Assembly (NCBI RefSeq): GCF_009937955.1
Contig: NZ_AP018439.1
Location: forward strand, 4,650,001 to 4,714,000
Source of the DNA: Undibacterium sp. KW1
GTDB taxonomy: Bacteria; Pseudomonadota; Gammaproteobacteria; Burkholderiales; Burkholderiaceae_D
DNA: 64,000 nt
Direction: 5' to 3'
Positions 35,382 through 45,005 of the stretch are shown here, one piece after another. The notes under the pieces were generated by a model. It worked only from the letters and a program-made list of their open reading frames with translations, made no database searches and was not told the DNA's origin. The position numbers and the translations under genes are program-made. How positions within the stretch are numbered: position 1 is the first letter of the stretch; each line of letters starts with the position of its first letter.

Positions 35382-35838
35382 GTCAATCGCGCCTTGTTAA
35401 GAGCTGAATCTAAGAGCTGAATTAGAGCTGAATTATGCTGCGTGCCTGCATTCCATATTTTACTTTGTATTGGCAAAAAGTATTTTGTACTTCGCAATTT
35501 ATATTTCCTATCAGCAATAAGTCTGCGCAATGCAAAGGCTATAGGCACATGGAGGTATGGCGTCCGGCTTTTACTATCATTTTCAGTCACAGACAACAGA
35601 TTGTGTCTGCACTTGCAGGTAAAAACAGCATGGATCAGTCATGTAAAAACTGGCACCAATTGCAACATAACGTTACAAAGCAAAATATCTGCACCGAAAA
35701 TCGGCTAACTTCGGCTTTTTTATTTTCCAAAATCAACAAAATTTCCATGTGGAAATTATTCGTATTTGTTAATTTCTCCTAACTCCTGACAAAGTGATGA
35801 CAAATCGACGACAAAATTAAGTTTGCTAATATATTCCC
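35382..35838. other. AT-rich intergenic region between divergent genes
   Basis: This 457-base gap lies between the 71-aa membrane gene (minus) and the DUF535 gene (plus). It is clearly more AT-rich than its surroundings in the last 200 bases and ends TTGCTAATATATTCCC just before the ATG at 35839. It probably carries both promoters. No convincing gene or operator was found. Confidence 0.4.
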
Positions 35839-36867
35839 ATGTCTGATACATTGAGTTACATTAATATGCAGTGCGAAACAAATGGTGCGATTGTGAATAT
35901 ATTGAACTGGCGTGAACTATGGACTGCAGGCAGGGTACTGGAGGCTATTGATACAAAGAAGTTGCATGAGTCAGGCAGTTTGATGGCCAGCCTGCGCTGG
36001 GCCTTGCATGTGCGCCTGGCGGATGACAACACCAGCTTCAAGAGCAAATTCCTGTTCCTGTTGCGCAGCAGCTTGCGCCCTCAGGTGAGCTTGCGCTGGT
36101 TCCATTTCCTGCACCAGACCTATTTGCAAAAGGCCACGCCTGGCGATATCGCCTTGCTGGACGCCATACACCGCCCTTTCTTTGACCGCCAGATTTGCTG
36201 CGTGTCGCGCCTGCGCTTGTTGCGCAACCATTTCCATTTGTCCGCCCAGTTGTTTGGCAAACGCCGCGCCCAGGACATGCTGGCGGGCAGTGACTTTACC
36301 CTGGCCACACTGGTGGGCAAGGATGAGCAGCATTACCGTATCAGCCTGTTCCGCAGTTGCGCCTTTAAACGTGAAGGTGGCCTGAGCCTGGGCCTGTTTC
36401 AGGGTAGCCAACTGCTGCAATGCATCAGCTTCTCTTTTGACCGCAAGGATCAGCATCTGATGATCAGGGTGGGCGGCCTGCAGTCATGCAAGCACAATGC
36501 GCGCGAGACCATGCGCGCCTGTACCAAGAGCCTGTTTGGCATACAGCCCCGCCTCTTGCTGATCGAAGCCTTGCGCAGCCTGGCACGTGAACTGCACTGT
36601 GCAGGCATAGAATGCATCGCCAAGAAAAACCATATTTACCAATCCTGGCGTTACCGCTTCAGCAAAACCATCAAGGCAGAATACGACAGCCTGTGGCAGG
36701 CAGCAGGTGCCTGCGCGCAAGCCAATGGCAATTACCTGCTGCCGCTGGCGAGTGAAGATGTGCCACTGTCTGAGCGCCCATCCAACAAGCGCAGCGAATA
36801 CCGCGCACGCGATGGCCTGACCACGAGCATGCGCGAGGGGATCAGGCGCAGCCTCGTGAGTGCCTGA
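35839..36867 (+). CDS. DUF535/VirK-YbjX family protein
   Basis: A 342-aa cytoplasmic protein of the VirK/YbjX family. Family landmarks are the FLHQTYL region, FDRQICCVSRLRLLRNHF, GLFQGSQLLQCISFSFD and, near the end, SNKRSEYRARDGL. Homologues are linked to membrane stress and virulence in enteric bacteria, but the molecular role is not known. The upstream DNA is AT-rich and probably holds its promoter. It is alone in its direction, followed by repeats. Confidence 0.8.
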   Translation: MSDTLSYINMQCETNGAIVNILNWRELWTAGRVLEAIDTKKLHESGSLMASLRWALHVRLADDNTSFKSKFLFLLRSSLRPQVSLRWFHFLHQTYLQKATPGDIALLDAIHRPFFDRQICCVSRLRLLRNHFHLSAQLFGKRRAQDMLAGSDFTLATLVGKDEQHYRISLFRSCAFKREGGLSLGLFQGSQLLQCISFSFDRKDQHLMIRVGGLQSCKHNARETMRACTKSLFGIQPRLLLIEALRSLARELHCAGIECIAKKNHIYQSWRYRFSKTIKAEYDSLWQAAGACAQANGNYLLPLASEDVPLSERPSNKRSEYRARDGLTTSMREGIRRSLVSA

Positions 36868-37230
36868 ACCTGGCTTGTACGCGGCAAGTACGTCTTGCTC
36901 TTTCAAGCGCACGCCCATATCTCGCAGGAGCGGCTTCAGCCGCGAATGACTTTTACCGCTATCTGTTCACGGCTAAGGCCGCTCCTACGGTTGCAATCGC
37001 CGTGACGTAGGGCGCATTGTAATGCGCCGCATGAAATCTTCACTTCTCAAAGCAAATCACCTTTGCCGTGCGCAGCGTACACATGCGGCGCAATATATTG
37101 CGCCCTGCATCACGGCCAGGTTCAAGGGACGATAGTTTGCAGCAATCAGATGCGGGGTACACTACCCAGCATCAGGTGCTCTCCTCCACCACCATCCGAA
37201 ACACGCCACCAGCACAAATTGGAGATATTG
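36868..37230. repeat. Repeat-filled intergenic region (BIME plus two palindromes)
   Basis: No gene is visible. It holds an inverted REP pair, GCAGGAGCGGCTTCAGCCGC (36924-36943) against CACGGCTAAGGCCGCTCCTA (36968-36987). Two palindromes of the GCGCATTG family follow at 37011-37028 (GGCGCATTGTAATGCGCC) and 37087-37104 (GGCGCAATATATTGCGCC). The GGAG at 37221-37224 is the ribosome-binding site of the arr remnant. Confidence 0.8.
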
Positions 37231-37600
37231 ATGAGCAATGCATCAATGGCGAATTCTGGCCCCATCAGCAGCGACAGCGACACAGTCGATCTGCGTGCGC
37301 AGACGCTTTACCACGGTACCAGGGCTGACCTGCAGTTGGGCGATCTCATCGCACCGGGTTACCGTTCGAACTATGGCAAGCGCAAGAAGGCGACTTAGGT
37401 GTATCTGAGCGCGACCCTGGATGCAGCCACCTGGGGTGCAGAGCTGGCAGCCGGCGACGGCCCCGGCCGGATTTATATTGTGGAAGCAATGGGCGAGATC
37501 TTCGATGACCCGAATCTGACGGACAAGAAGCTCCCTGGCAATCCGACAAAATCATTCCGCAGCCGCGAAGCATTGAAAGTCGTTGGCGAGGTCATGGACC
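37231..37600 (+). pseudogene. arr: Rifampin ADP-ribosyltransferase (Arr), broken
   Basis: Arr enzymes inactivate rifamycins by ADP-ribosylation. From ATG 37231 (GGAG ten bases ahead) the frame reads TLYHGTRADLQLGDLIAPGY, then SNYGKRKKAT, then TAG at 37396-37398. The same frame then continues as VYLSATLDAATWGAELAAG, GRIYIVEAMG, DDPNLTDKKLPGNPTKSFRS and VVGEVM. These are the Arr family blocks in order. One in-frame nonsense codon interrupts them, and the last residues after VVGEVM are unlike the family. The first fragment is 55 aa, so the gene is very probably inactive. Confidence 0.85.
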
Positions 37601-37622
37601 GGCAAGCAAAGAAAAAGCTTCT

Positions 37623-37894
37623 ATGGACAAGCGTTTCAAACCACTGTCTCCAGCAGAAGAATTACAGGCGCGGCGAACATTGGCGGCAGAGCTGGCGGCA
37701 GAACCGGCCATGCCTGGTCTGGCTGTCATCAGGAAAATACATATGAGTCTGCGCCTGACCATTGCTGAATATGCGCGGCTTTGCGGGGTGTCGGCCCGGA
37801 ATTTGCAAGACATAGAGCGTGAAGTATCCAGCCCAGCCTGAGTAAGGCAGACAAGCTGCTGCGTCCCACCGGGATGAGCGTGGGCGCAGTATAA
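37623..37894 (+). pseudogene. Small XRE-type helix-turn-helix protein, frameshifted
   Basis: Starts MDKRFKPLSPAEELQARRTL and has the HTH core SLRLTIAEYARLCGVSARNL then QDIERE. The first frame stops at 37839-37841. In another frame the usual end of these proteins follows (PSLSKADKLLRPTGMSVGAV, stop 37892-37894). The change of frame falls near 37826-37835. Homologues often pair with HipA-like kinases; none is present. It overlaps the decayed tail of arr. Confidence 0.65.
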
Positions 37895-38023
37895 AAACCG
37901 CTGCTGCACCAATAAACCACATTCTTGCACTGTCATGCTGTAATTATCACAAAAAAATCGGGTAAACTTAGCCAGACCAATCCCAGCCCGCTTTACGCTG
38001 CCCACAACCGGAGAACATGCTTG

Positions 38024-41000
38024 ATGACAGCCCAGCAGCATCCCATGCCTGCCGCCAGGGTATTGCTCCCGGCCTGCCTGTGGTTCTTTGTGCTGGCGGT
38101 GGCGGGCATGTCGCTTACGCGGGGCGACAACCAGGTGTCAATATTGTGGTTTGCCAATGCACTGGCAGTGGCTTATATGCACGGCCAGGGGCGCACCCGG
38201 CAATTGCAGATACTGGTGCTGACCATGGTGGCGAGCCTGGCAGCCAATCTGCTGACGGGCAATAATCTGGCAGTAGCTACCCTGTTCACCCTTGCCAATG
38301 CGGTAGAGGTGGTGCTGGTCAGCTACACCATACGGCATGCGGGTCTGGCCCAGGGTTTTGAGCATTCCAGCAGCGATATGTTGAAGCTGATCTTGCTGGG
38401 CTTTTTATTACCCTGCGCCTGCAGTGCCACGCTGGCGGCAGCGCTGGCAGCCTGGGTTGGCCTGGGTGACTTTGAACTGATCTTCACTGGCTGGTATGTG
38501 TCGGCCTCACTGGGCCTGATCCTGATTTACCCGCTGGTACGCAGGATGCGGCTGGAAGCAGCACCCACCTGGGCCACGCGCATCAACTGGGAACGCTTCG
38601 CCCGTTATGCCTTGCCTATCCTGGTGCTGGTGGTGATCACGCTGCTGTACCTGCCGCTGCCCTTCCTGTACATCCTGGTGGCACTGACCTTCGCTACCCA
38701 CAGGCTCAATTTTGATGAAGCACATCTGCTGACGGTGCTGGCCATCACCTGCCTGGGGCTGATGCTGAGCCTGGGCCATGTGCTGCCGCTGGGTGGGGTG
38801 GCGCGCTGGCAGTTACTGTTTGTCTATCTGCCCATCCTGATTACCTCGGTGCCGCCGATGCTGATGGCAGCAGCGCGCAATGAGAACCTGATCAAAGATG
38901 CCGAGAGACAGCGGTTTTCTGAAGAGCTGCAAAAGAGCCAGCAATCGCTGCAATCCACCATCGACCACATGCCTGCGATGATAGGCTATTGGGACCAGCA
39001 ATTGCATAACCGTTTTGCCAATGCTGCCTATGAAAAATGGTTCAGGCTCAAGCCTGATCAGATACGCGGCATGCATATCCGCGATGTGGTAGGGCCGGAA
39101 ATATATGAACAAAACTCTGCACACATGCAAGCTGCGCTGGCTGGGGAAGCGCGTATTTTTGAGCGCTCTGTCGTTGATGCCGAGGGCAAACTGCACAATG
39201 CCCTGACCCATTACACCCCACACATAGTCAAAGGCAGTGTGCAGGGGTTTTATGTTTTTGCATCCGATATCACACCATTAAAAGAAGCACAACTTCAAGA
39301 AAACCGCGCCTTGGCCAAATTTGCCAGCGTTGTCGAAGCAGCCAGTGAATTTGCCATTATCACCACCGATTTGGTGGGTACGATCACTCTCTTTAGCAAG
39401 GGTGCAGAGCGTATGTTGGGCTATGGTGCAGATGAGCTGGTGAATCTGCACACCCCTGCCATACTTCATTTACAGGAAGAAGTCAGCGCCATCGGTGAGC
39501 AACTCACCGCAGAACTGGGCTACCCCGTAGAAGGTTTTGAGGTCTTTGTCGCCAAGGCCAGACGTGGCTTGCCACAAAGCCAGCAGTGGACCTATATCAG
39601 CAAGCAGGGCCAGCATATTCCGGTAAACCTGGTGATCAACAGCATCCATGACGAGCATCAGCAAACCATAGGCTTTTTGGGTATTGCCACCGACATCAGC
39701 CGCCAGAAACAACTGGAGACCTCGATGATCAGCGCGCGCGACCAGGCTGAAATGGCCAGCCGCACCAAATCAGAATTCCTGGCCAATATGAGCCATGAAA
39801 TCCGCACGCCGATGAATGCGGTGCTGGGCATGAGTTACCTGCTGGGCAAGACAGACCTGAGTTCTACCCAGCGCCATTATCTGCAGATGATACGTTCGTC
39901 CGGCCAGTCACTGCTAGGCATACTGAATGACATACTCGATATCTCGAAGATAGAAGCAGGCCGCATAGAATTATCACCTACCCGCTTTTATCTCAAGGAC
40001 GTGCTGAGTGCACTGGCCAATATGATGTCGGTCAATGTTGGTGAAAAGCAGCTGGAATTATCGATGGGCATAGACACTGACGTGCCCAAGGAACTGATAG
40101 GCGACGCCCTACGCCTGCAACAGGTGCTCATCAACATCATCGGCAATGCCATCAAGTTTACGGCCAATGGTGAAGTCTCATTGCTGGTGCAACAGGCTGA
40201 GCCGGTTCCGGGCAGTGAGCAGGATACAGACAATTTGCTGATACAGTTCATCATCCGTGACACTGGCATAGGCATGTCGGCAGAGCAGATCAGCCGCCTG
40301 TTCAATGCCTTTGAGCAGGCCGATGCCTCGACTTCACGCCGCTTTGGCGGCACTGGTCTGGGCCTGGCAATCTCGAAGCGCTTTGTCGATCTGATGGGTG
40401 GCGATATCCGCGTCAACAGCCAGGAAGGTACGGGCACAGAATTCATCGTCAGCGTGCCCATGCAGACTGCGCCGCCCCTCGAAGACCATCAGGCAGAAAA
40501 CGCCAGCACTGCCTCGGGCAGTAACCAGGCCAGGAAAATCCTGGTCGTTGATGACAATGCCACCAGCCGCAGCTATATCGCCAAGACCATAGAAGCCTGG
40601 GGCTGGCATGCCGACACTGCCAGCACCGGCGAGCAGGCCCTGCAAAAAGTGCGCGAACACCTGGCCGGCCAACCTGCGGCAGAAGATGAATACTGCGCCA
40701 TCCTGATAGACTGGCACATGCCGGGCCAGGATGGCCTGAGTACCCTGGCCGCCATCAAGGACATGCAGACCAGCCAGCGCATCCCCCTGATTTTGATGAG
40801 CAGCGCCTATGACCGCAGCGCCCTGCAGATGGAAGACAAGCCAGGTGCGCCCGATGCCGTGCTGCTCAAACCAGTGACCGGCTCCAGCCTGTATGATGTA
40901 TTGCAAGAGACCAGCCTGCACCTGCACCATGGTGCCCCGGCGCTGTCTGCTACACTGGCTGCAGCAAACCCGCATAATGAACAAACCATGAACGATAGCA

Positions 41001-42157
41001 GCTCACCCGCCAGGACAGGCACAGGCAGCTTCAGCGGCAAACACATACTGCTGGTGGAAGACAATTATTTCAACCAGATCGTCGCCACCAAGATACTCGA
41101 ACAAACCGGGGCCAGCATCAAGGTCGCCAACAATGGCAGTGAAGCAGTCGAAATTTTCAAGATCGCAGAAGAGCAGTTTGACCTCGTCCTCATGGACGTG
41201 CAAATGCCCATCATGGATGGCTGGACAGCCACCGAAATCCTGCGCAAGGAACTGGCCCTGCCCATCCCCATCCTGGCCATGACTGCCGGTGTCATGACGG
41301 CAGAGCGCGAACATTGCCTGGCCGCTGGCATGAATGACGTCATCTCCAAACCCATAGACATAGACCAGATGCTGGGCGTACTGGCGCGCTACCTGTCGGC
41401 AGAACAGCCAGCACAGACTGGCGGCGCAAGGGCTGCACTGGCCCCGGTCAAGCCTGCCAGTACGGCAGAGACCAGCCCAGTGCCCGCGACAAGAGCAGAA
41501 TCAAGCCCAGAATCAAGCCCAGAGCCAAGGACGGCACCCATGCCCGGCCAGGCAACACCAACTGCCAGCGGCGTCTTTGATCCCGCCAAGATCATGGCGC
41601 TAGCCAAGGGCAACCCTGCCCTCGTCAAAACCCTGGCAGGCGTGATACAGAACATGATCAACCACGCCAGGCAGGATTTTGACCAGGCCGTCAGCCACTG
41701 GCGGCAAGGCGATGCGCAACAGGCCGCCCGTACCCTGCATACCATGCGCGGCAGCATAGGTACGCTCGGTGCCAGGGACTTTGCCGCCGCTGCACTGACA
41801 CTGGAAAACGCCATTAACCAGCAAAACCAACAAGACCAGCAACGCGTCCCCGACCTGATCAGCCATGCCGACCAGCAACTCAGCCTGACGATTTCCTGCG
41901 TGCAGTCATGGCTCAATGAGCAAATGACCGGCAAAACCGAAGCTGACGACGGTGCCAGCCCGATCAAGCCTGGCGACCTGCAGGAATTAAAAGACCTGCT
42001 CCAGACCCAGAACATGCGTGCCAGCGCCCGTTACCAGGAACTGCAAGCCGGCCTGCAACAACACCTGTCCGGCGAGCGCCGCCAGGCCATGCAGGCCGCC
42101 ATGCTGGACCTGGACTTTGTCACCGCCCTCAGACTGCTCGACGAGATAAAGGTGTAA
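38024..42157 (+). CDS. MASE1 hybrid sensor histidine kinase with two receivers and HPt
   Basis: Membrane-bound multistep phosphorelay kinase, 1377 aa. Order: MASE1 membrane sensor (about 10-285, eight hydrophobic segments), two PAS domains (about 310-420 and 430-560), HisKA with the phospho-accepting His near 590 (MSHEIRTPMNAV), HATPase (DTGIGM, GGTGLGLAISKR), receiver 1 (VVDDNATS; Asp near 894 in LIDWHMPGQDG), receiver 2 (LLVEDNYFNQ; Asp near 1057 in LMDVQMPIMDG), a Pro/Ala/Ser linker, and an HPt domain (LHTMRGSIGTLGA, His near 1239). The start at 38024 has GGAG upstream. It is followed by a REC-GGDEF protein, its likely partner. The input signal is unknown. Confidence 0.92.
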   Translation: MTAQQHPMPAARVLLPACLWFFVLAVAGMSLTRGDNQVSILWFANALAVAYMHGQGRTRQLQILVLTMVASLAANLLTGNNLAVATLFTLANAVEVVLVSYTIRHAGLAQGFEHSSSDMLKLILLGFLLPCACSATLAAALAAWVGLGDFELIFTGWYVSASLGLILIYPLVRRMRLEAAPTWATRINWERFARYALPILVLVVITLLYLPLPFLYILVALTFATHRLNFDEAHLLTVLAITCLGLMLSLGHVLPLGGVARWQLLFVYLPILITSVPPMLMAAARNENLIKDAERQRFSEELQKSQQSLQSTIDHMPAMIGYWDQQLHNRFANAAYEKWFRLKPDQIRGMHIRDVVGPEIYEQNSAHMQAALAGEARIFERSVVDAEGKLHNALTHYTPHIVKGSVQGFYVFASDITPLKEAQLQENRALAKFASVVEAASEFAIITTDLVGTITLFSKGAERMLGYGADELVNLHTPAILHLQEEVSAIGEQLTAELGYPVEGFEVFVAKARRGLPQSQQWTYISKQGQHIPVNLVINSIHDEHQQTIGFLGIATDISRQKQLETSMISARDQAEMASRTKSEFLANMSHEIRTPMNAVLGMSYLLGKTDLSSTQRHYLQMIRSSGQSLLGILNDILDISKIEAGRIELSPTRFYLKDVLSALANMMSVNVGEKQLELSMGIDTDVPKELIGDALRLQQVLINIIGNAIKFTANGEVSLLVQQAEPVPGSEQDTDNLLIQFIIRDTGIGMSAEQISRLFNAFEQADASTSRRFGGTGLGLAISKRFVDLMGGDIRVNSQEGTGTEFIVSVPMQTAPPLEDHQAENASTASGSNQARKILVVDDNATSRSYIAKTIEAWGWHADTASTGEQALQKVREHLAGQPAAEDEYCAILIDWHMPGQDGLSTLAAIKDMQTSQRIPLILMSSAYDRSALQMEDKPGAPDAVLLKPVTGSSLYDVLQETSLHLHHGAPALSATLAAANPHNEQTMNDSSSPARTGTGSFSGKHILLVEDNYFNQIVATKILEQTGASIKVANNGSEAVEIFKIAEEQFDLVLMDVQMPIMDGWTATEILRKELALPIPILAMTAGVMTAEREHCLAAGMNDVISKPIDIDQMLGVLARYLSAEQPAQTGGARAALAPVKPASTAETSPVPATRAESSPESSPEPRTAPMPGQATPTASGVFDPAKIMALAKGNPALVKTLAGVIQNMINHARQDFDQAVSHWRQGDAQQAARTLHTMRGSIGTLGARDFAAAALTLENAINQQNQQDQQRVPDLISHADQQLSLTISCVQSWLNEQMTGKTEADDGASPIKPGDLQELKDLLQTQNMRASARYQELQAGLQQHLSGERRQAMQAAMLDLDFVTALRLLDEIKV

Positions 42158-42254
42158 ATTTTGCAATGCGGCAAAATCCGTTTGCGTTCGCCAGCACAAA
42201 TGCTATGCTGACGAGATATTCAAGTAGCCACAAACGCCAGCAACACGTATAAAC

Positions 42255-43205
42255 ATGCCCCTCACAAAAACTCTGGACAACCTGACAGAAAAACTTGAGT
42301 TCACCGCTTACCGGCCACGCATACTCATCGTCGATGACGAGGTCATCAATATCCAGGCATTGCACCAGATTTTTGCCAGCGACCATGAAGTCTTCATGGC
42401 CACCAGCGGCCAGAGCGCCCTCGATTTTTGCAGGAAAACTCCGCCCGACCTGATCCTGCTCGACATCATGATGCCTGACATGGATGGTCTCGAAGTCTGC
42501 GCCCAGCTCAAGCATGAAGAACCAACCGCCGACATCCCGGTATTGTTTGTCACCGCCCAGAACGACGCCAGCGAAGAATCACGTGCCCTCATGGCCGGCG
42601 GCATGGATTTCATCAGCAAACCTGTCAACCCCGACGTCGTACGCGCCCGCGTGCACACCCATGTCACCCTCAAGCTGCAACGCGACCTGCTCAAAAAACT
42701 GGTGTTCACCGACCCGCTGACAGGTCTTGCCAACCGTCGCAACTTTGACCAGGCCATCGCCAGGGAATGGCGGCATTGCCAGCGCAACGGCAAATCCCTG
42801 GCCGTGCTGATGATAGACATAGACAGCTTCAAGCAGTACATCGACACCTATGGTCACCAGCAGGGTGATACCTGCCTGGCAGCCGTGGCAGCCTGCCTGC
42901 AGGCAGGATTCCGACGCCCGCATGATATCGTCGCCCGCTACGGTGGCGAAGAATTCATCTGCCTCATGCCTGAATGCGAACTGCAGAGCGCCATCAGCAA
43001 GGCCTCAACCATGCTGCGCGCCATCGCCGACCAGGCCATCCCGCACAGTTCAACCAAGGTCGCAGACAGCGACACCATCACCCTCAGCATAGGCGTAGCC
43101 GCCATCGTGCCCGGCGACCAGCACAGCATCGATGAACTCATCGCCAAGGCCGACCAGAAACTGTATGAAGCCAAACAGGCGGGACGTAACCGGGTGGGGG
43201 CTTAG
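42255..43205 (+). CDS. Response-regulator diguanylate cyclase (REC-GGDEF)
   Basis: Makes cyclic di-GMP from GTP under phosphorylation control. The 316-aa protein has a receiver domain (about 18-135; RILIVDDEVINIQ, phospho-Asp in LILLDIMMPDMDG) and a GGDEF domain (about 150-315; DPLTGLANRRNFD, active-site YGGEEF). The active site is intact. An RxxD inhibitory site is not obvious just upstream. The gene follows the hybrid kinase by 97 bases in the same direction, so the kinase HPt domain may phosphorylate it, linking the sensed cue to biofilm or motility control. Confidence 0.92.
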   Translation: MPLTKTLDNLTEKLEFTAYRPRILIVDDEVINIQALHQIFASDHEVFMATSGQSALDFCRKTPPDLILLDIMMPDMDGLEVCAQLKHEEPTADIPVLFVTAQNDASEESRALMAGGMDFISKPVNPDVVRARVHTHVTLKLQRDLLKKLVFTDPLTGLANRRNFDQAIAREWRHCQRNGKSLAVLMIDIDSFKQYIDTYGHQQGDTCLAAVAACLQAGFRRPHDIVARYGGEEFICLMPECELQSAISKASTMLRAIADQAIPHSSTKVADSDTITLSIGVAAIVPGDQHSIDELIAKADQKLYEAKQAGRNRVGA

Positions 43206-43311
43206 GCTCACCATAGCAAATTCAAAGTCATCAACACGACCCAGGCCAGCCGATCTCAAAGATGCCTGCACTTCTGGCGAATATCGTCGCACCTTCCCTC
43301 ACTTTTATATC

Positions 43312-44652
43312 ATGCAATTCCTTCACCGCCTGCTCATCACCACCGCAAGCCTGCTCCTGCTACTTGCCTGCGACAAGAAAATCGACATCAGTGTTGAAAC
43401 ACCTGATATCAGTTCTATCGCAGGTATCAAGACGATGCCGGATATCAAACCGACCGTCGATGTGAGCCTGCCCGATGCTGATGCCAATCTGCCTGAGTTA
43501 TTTTCCAGGCTGGACAAGCAGTTCTCCAAAAACAATATCCAGCCATCAGCGCCCATTTCTGATCAGGAGATCACAGCCCTGGAGCTGCAACTGCCCTGCA
43601 AGCTGCCACCGATCTTGAGAGCGATGTATCGCTGGCACAATGGCATCCCGGATTTCACACCTCCGTATGAATTTCAAGCTTTGAACAAGGTCGTAGAAGA
43701 ATACAAATTCTTCAAACGCATTAACAAAGAGTACGGCGTGAAAGAGGGTGAAGGCTGGCCCGCTCACTTTTTGCCGATCTTGCAGTTTAACGGCAAAATG
43801 TATGTAGCCCTGGATTGCAAGGATCAGGGCCCCACGCCTCTGTTTTCTTATTTCATTGAAGACGGCACGCCGCAAGCCAAGTACCGTGGTCCTGCTCATC
43901 TGCTGCAAGTAACGCTGAGTTCTTATGAGTCAGGCGCATACAAACGTGAGTTTGAAAATATGGAAGTTGATACCCTTGCAGAAGCCAGGGCATTTCGCCA
44001 GCATGCCTTTGCAAGTGAACTGCAAACCATGGAAGACAACTGGGCGAAGACGAAAAAATTTCTGATGACGGCCAAAGGAGAGAATTTCAGAGCGATGGTC
44101 GGCTCCATGGACCCTGACGAACGCGCCATCCCTTTACTCATAGACAAGTTGCATGATGCAGGCCCAGAAGAAATCGTTTATATCTGCCTTGCATTTGGCA
44201 ATTTTAAGTCAGAAGCAACAAGACCCGCATTAAATGACTTACTCAAACACAAATCATCCCGAGCACGAGATTTTGCAGCCAGCGCCTTATCAAAACTGAG
44301 AGGTCCACAAAGCCAGGCTGAAACAGACACCCTGCTGAGCTTGCTGGAAGACAGTGACAAGCTGGTACAGCTCAGCGCTATCGAGGCATTGAAACATGCC
44401 AAATCCTATCGCGCCATCGATACACTGATTGATAAACTGCACCGCAGCAAGCCAGGAATGCAGGCCTATATCATTAGGACATTAGCCGACATAGGCGACA
44501 GACACGCCCTGCCTGCATTAAAAGAACTACAGGCCAGTTTCCCTGCGCAACTCGATAGCAAACGATACGCCCGCGCCCGTGGTGATGATCCCTCACCTGC
44601 GGATTTCAAATCAGACGTCGATGAGGCGATCAGGCGATTCGGGCAACAGTGA
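43312..44652 (+). CDS. SMI1/KNR4-domain lipoprotein with HEAT repeats
   Basis: The 446-aa protein begins MQFLHRLLITTASLLLLLAC, a lipoprotein signal with the lipobox cysteine near residue 20. An SMI1/KNR4 domain (about 80-215) follows (ITALELQLPCKLPPILRAMY, RWHNGIPD). The C-terminal part (about 270-440) shows HEAT-like repeats (ARDFAASALSKLRG, VQLSAIEALKHAKSYRAIDT). SMI1/KNR4 proteins often serve as immunity or binding proteins; a lipid-anchored one with HEAT repeats is unusual. The start at 43312 is chosen for the signal; the frame is open from 43132, overlapping the cyclase gene. Confidence 0.75.
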   Translation: MQFLHRLLITTASLLLLLACDKKIDISVETPDISSIAGIKTMPDIKPTVDVSLPDADANLPELFSRLDKQFSKNNIQPSAPISDQEITALELQLPCKLPPILRAMYRWHNGIPDFTPPYEFQALNKVVEEYKFFKRINKEYGVKEGEGWPAHFLPILQFNGKMYVALDCKDQGPTPLFSYFIEDGTPQAKYRGPAHLLQVTLSSYESGAYKREFENMEVDTLAEARAFRQHAFASELQTMEDNWAKTKKFLMTAKGENFRAMVGSMDPDERAIPLLIDKLHDAGPEEIVYICLAFGNFKSEATRPALNDLLKHKSSRARDFAASALSKLRGPQSQAETDTLLSLLEDSDKLVQLSAIEALKHAKSYRAIDTLIDKLHRSKPGMQAYIIRTLADIGDRHALPALKELQASFPAQLDSKRYARARGDDPSPADFKSDVDEAIRRFGQQ

Positions 44653-45005
44653 TATTATAGGCGAAGTCCTTGCCAGCCATGGTTCATTTGACAAAGCATG
44701 ATGAACTCAAGTACGCAAACCAGGTGATCCCTTAGCCCATGCAAGCCAGGCACCGGCTCCCACATCCGGCGCATTGCAATGCGCCTCACGTTACGGCTGC
44801 ATCACGGCGATGTTTGCCGCCAGGATATGCGCAAATCCTGACCTGCGGGGTGCGCCATGCGCACCGATATCACGACGAAAAAAACGCGCCATATCTCACC
44901 ATGGCGCGTTTTTTATTACTACTGAACTACTCTTAATTTACTACCTATTTTACTGCTCAAGCTACTACCTGATCTACTACCAAATTTACAGCTCGCGCCG
45001 CAAAC
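44653..45005. other. Intergenic region with repeats and a terminator
   Basis: Contains the perfect palindrome GGCGCATTGCAATGCGCC (44768-44785), a second-type repeat GGGGTGCGCCATGCGCACC (44847-44865), the terminator at 44877-44915, and a CTACT/TTACT-rich stretch (44915-44990). No gene is seen. Confidence 0.75.
44877..44915. terminator. Bidirectional Rho-independent terminator
   Basis: Stem AACGCGCCAT (44883-44892) with ATGGCGCGTT (44901-44910), an A run on one side and a T run on the other. It ends the Asr-like gene at 45006 (minus strand) and could also serve the SMI1 gene. Confidence 0.9.

Noticed and set aside
36924..37104. CRISPR-like repeat cluster
   Set aside because: The units differ, are palindromic and lack regular spacers; they are REP-type elements.
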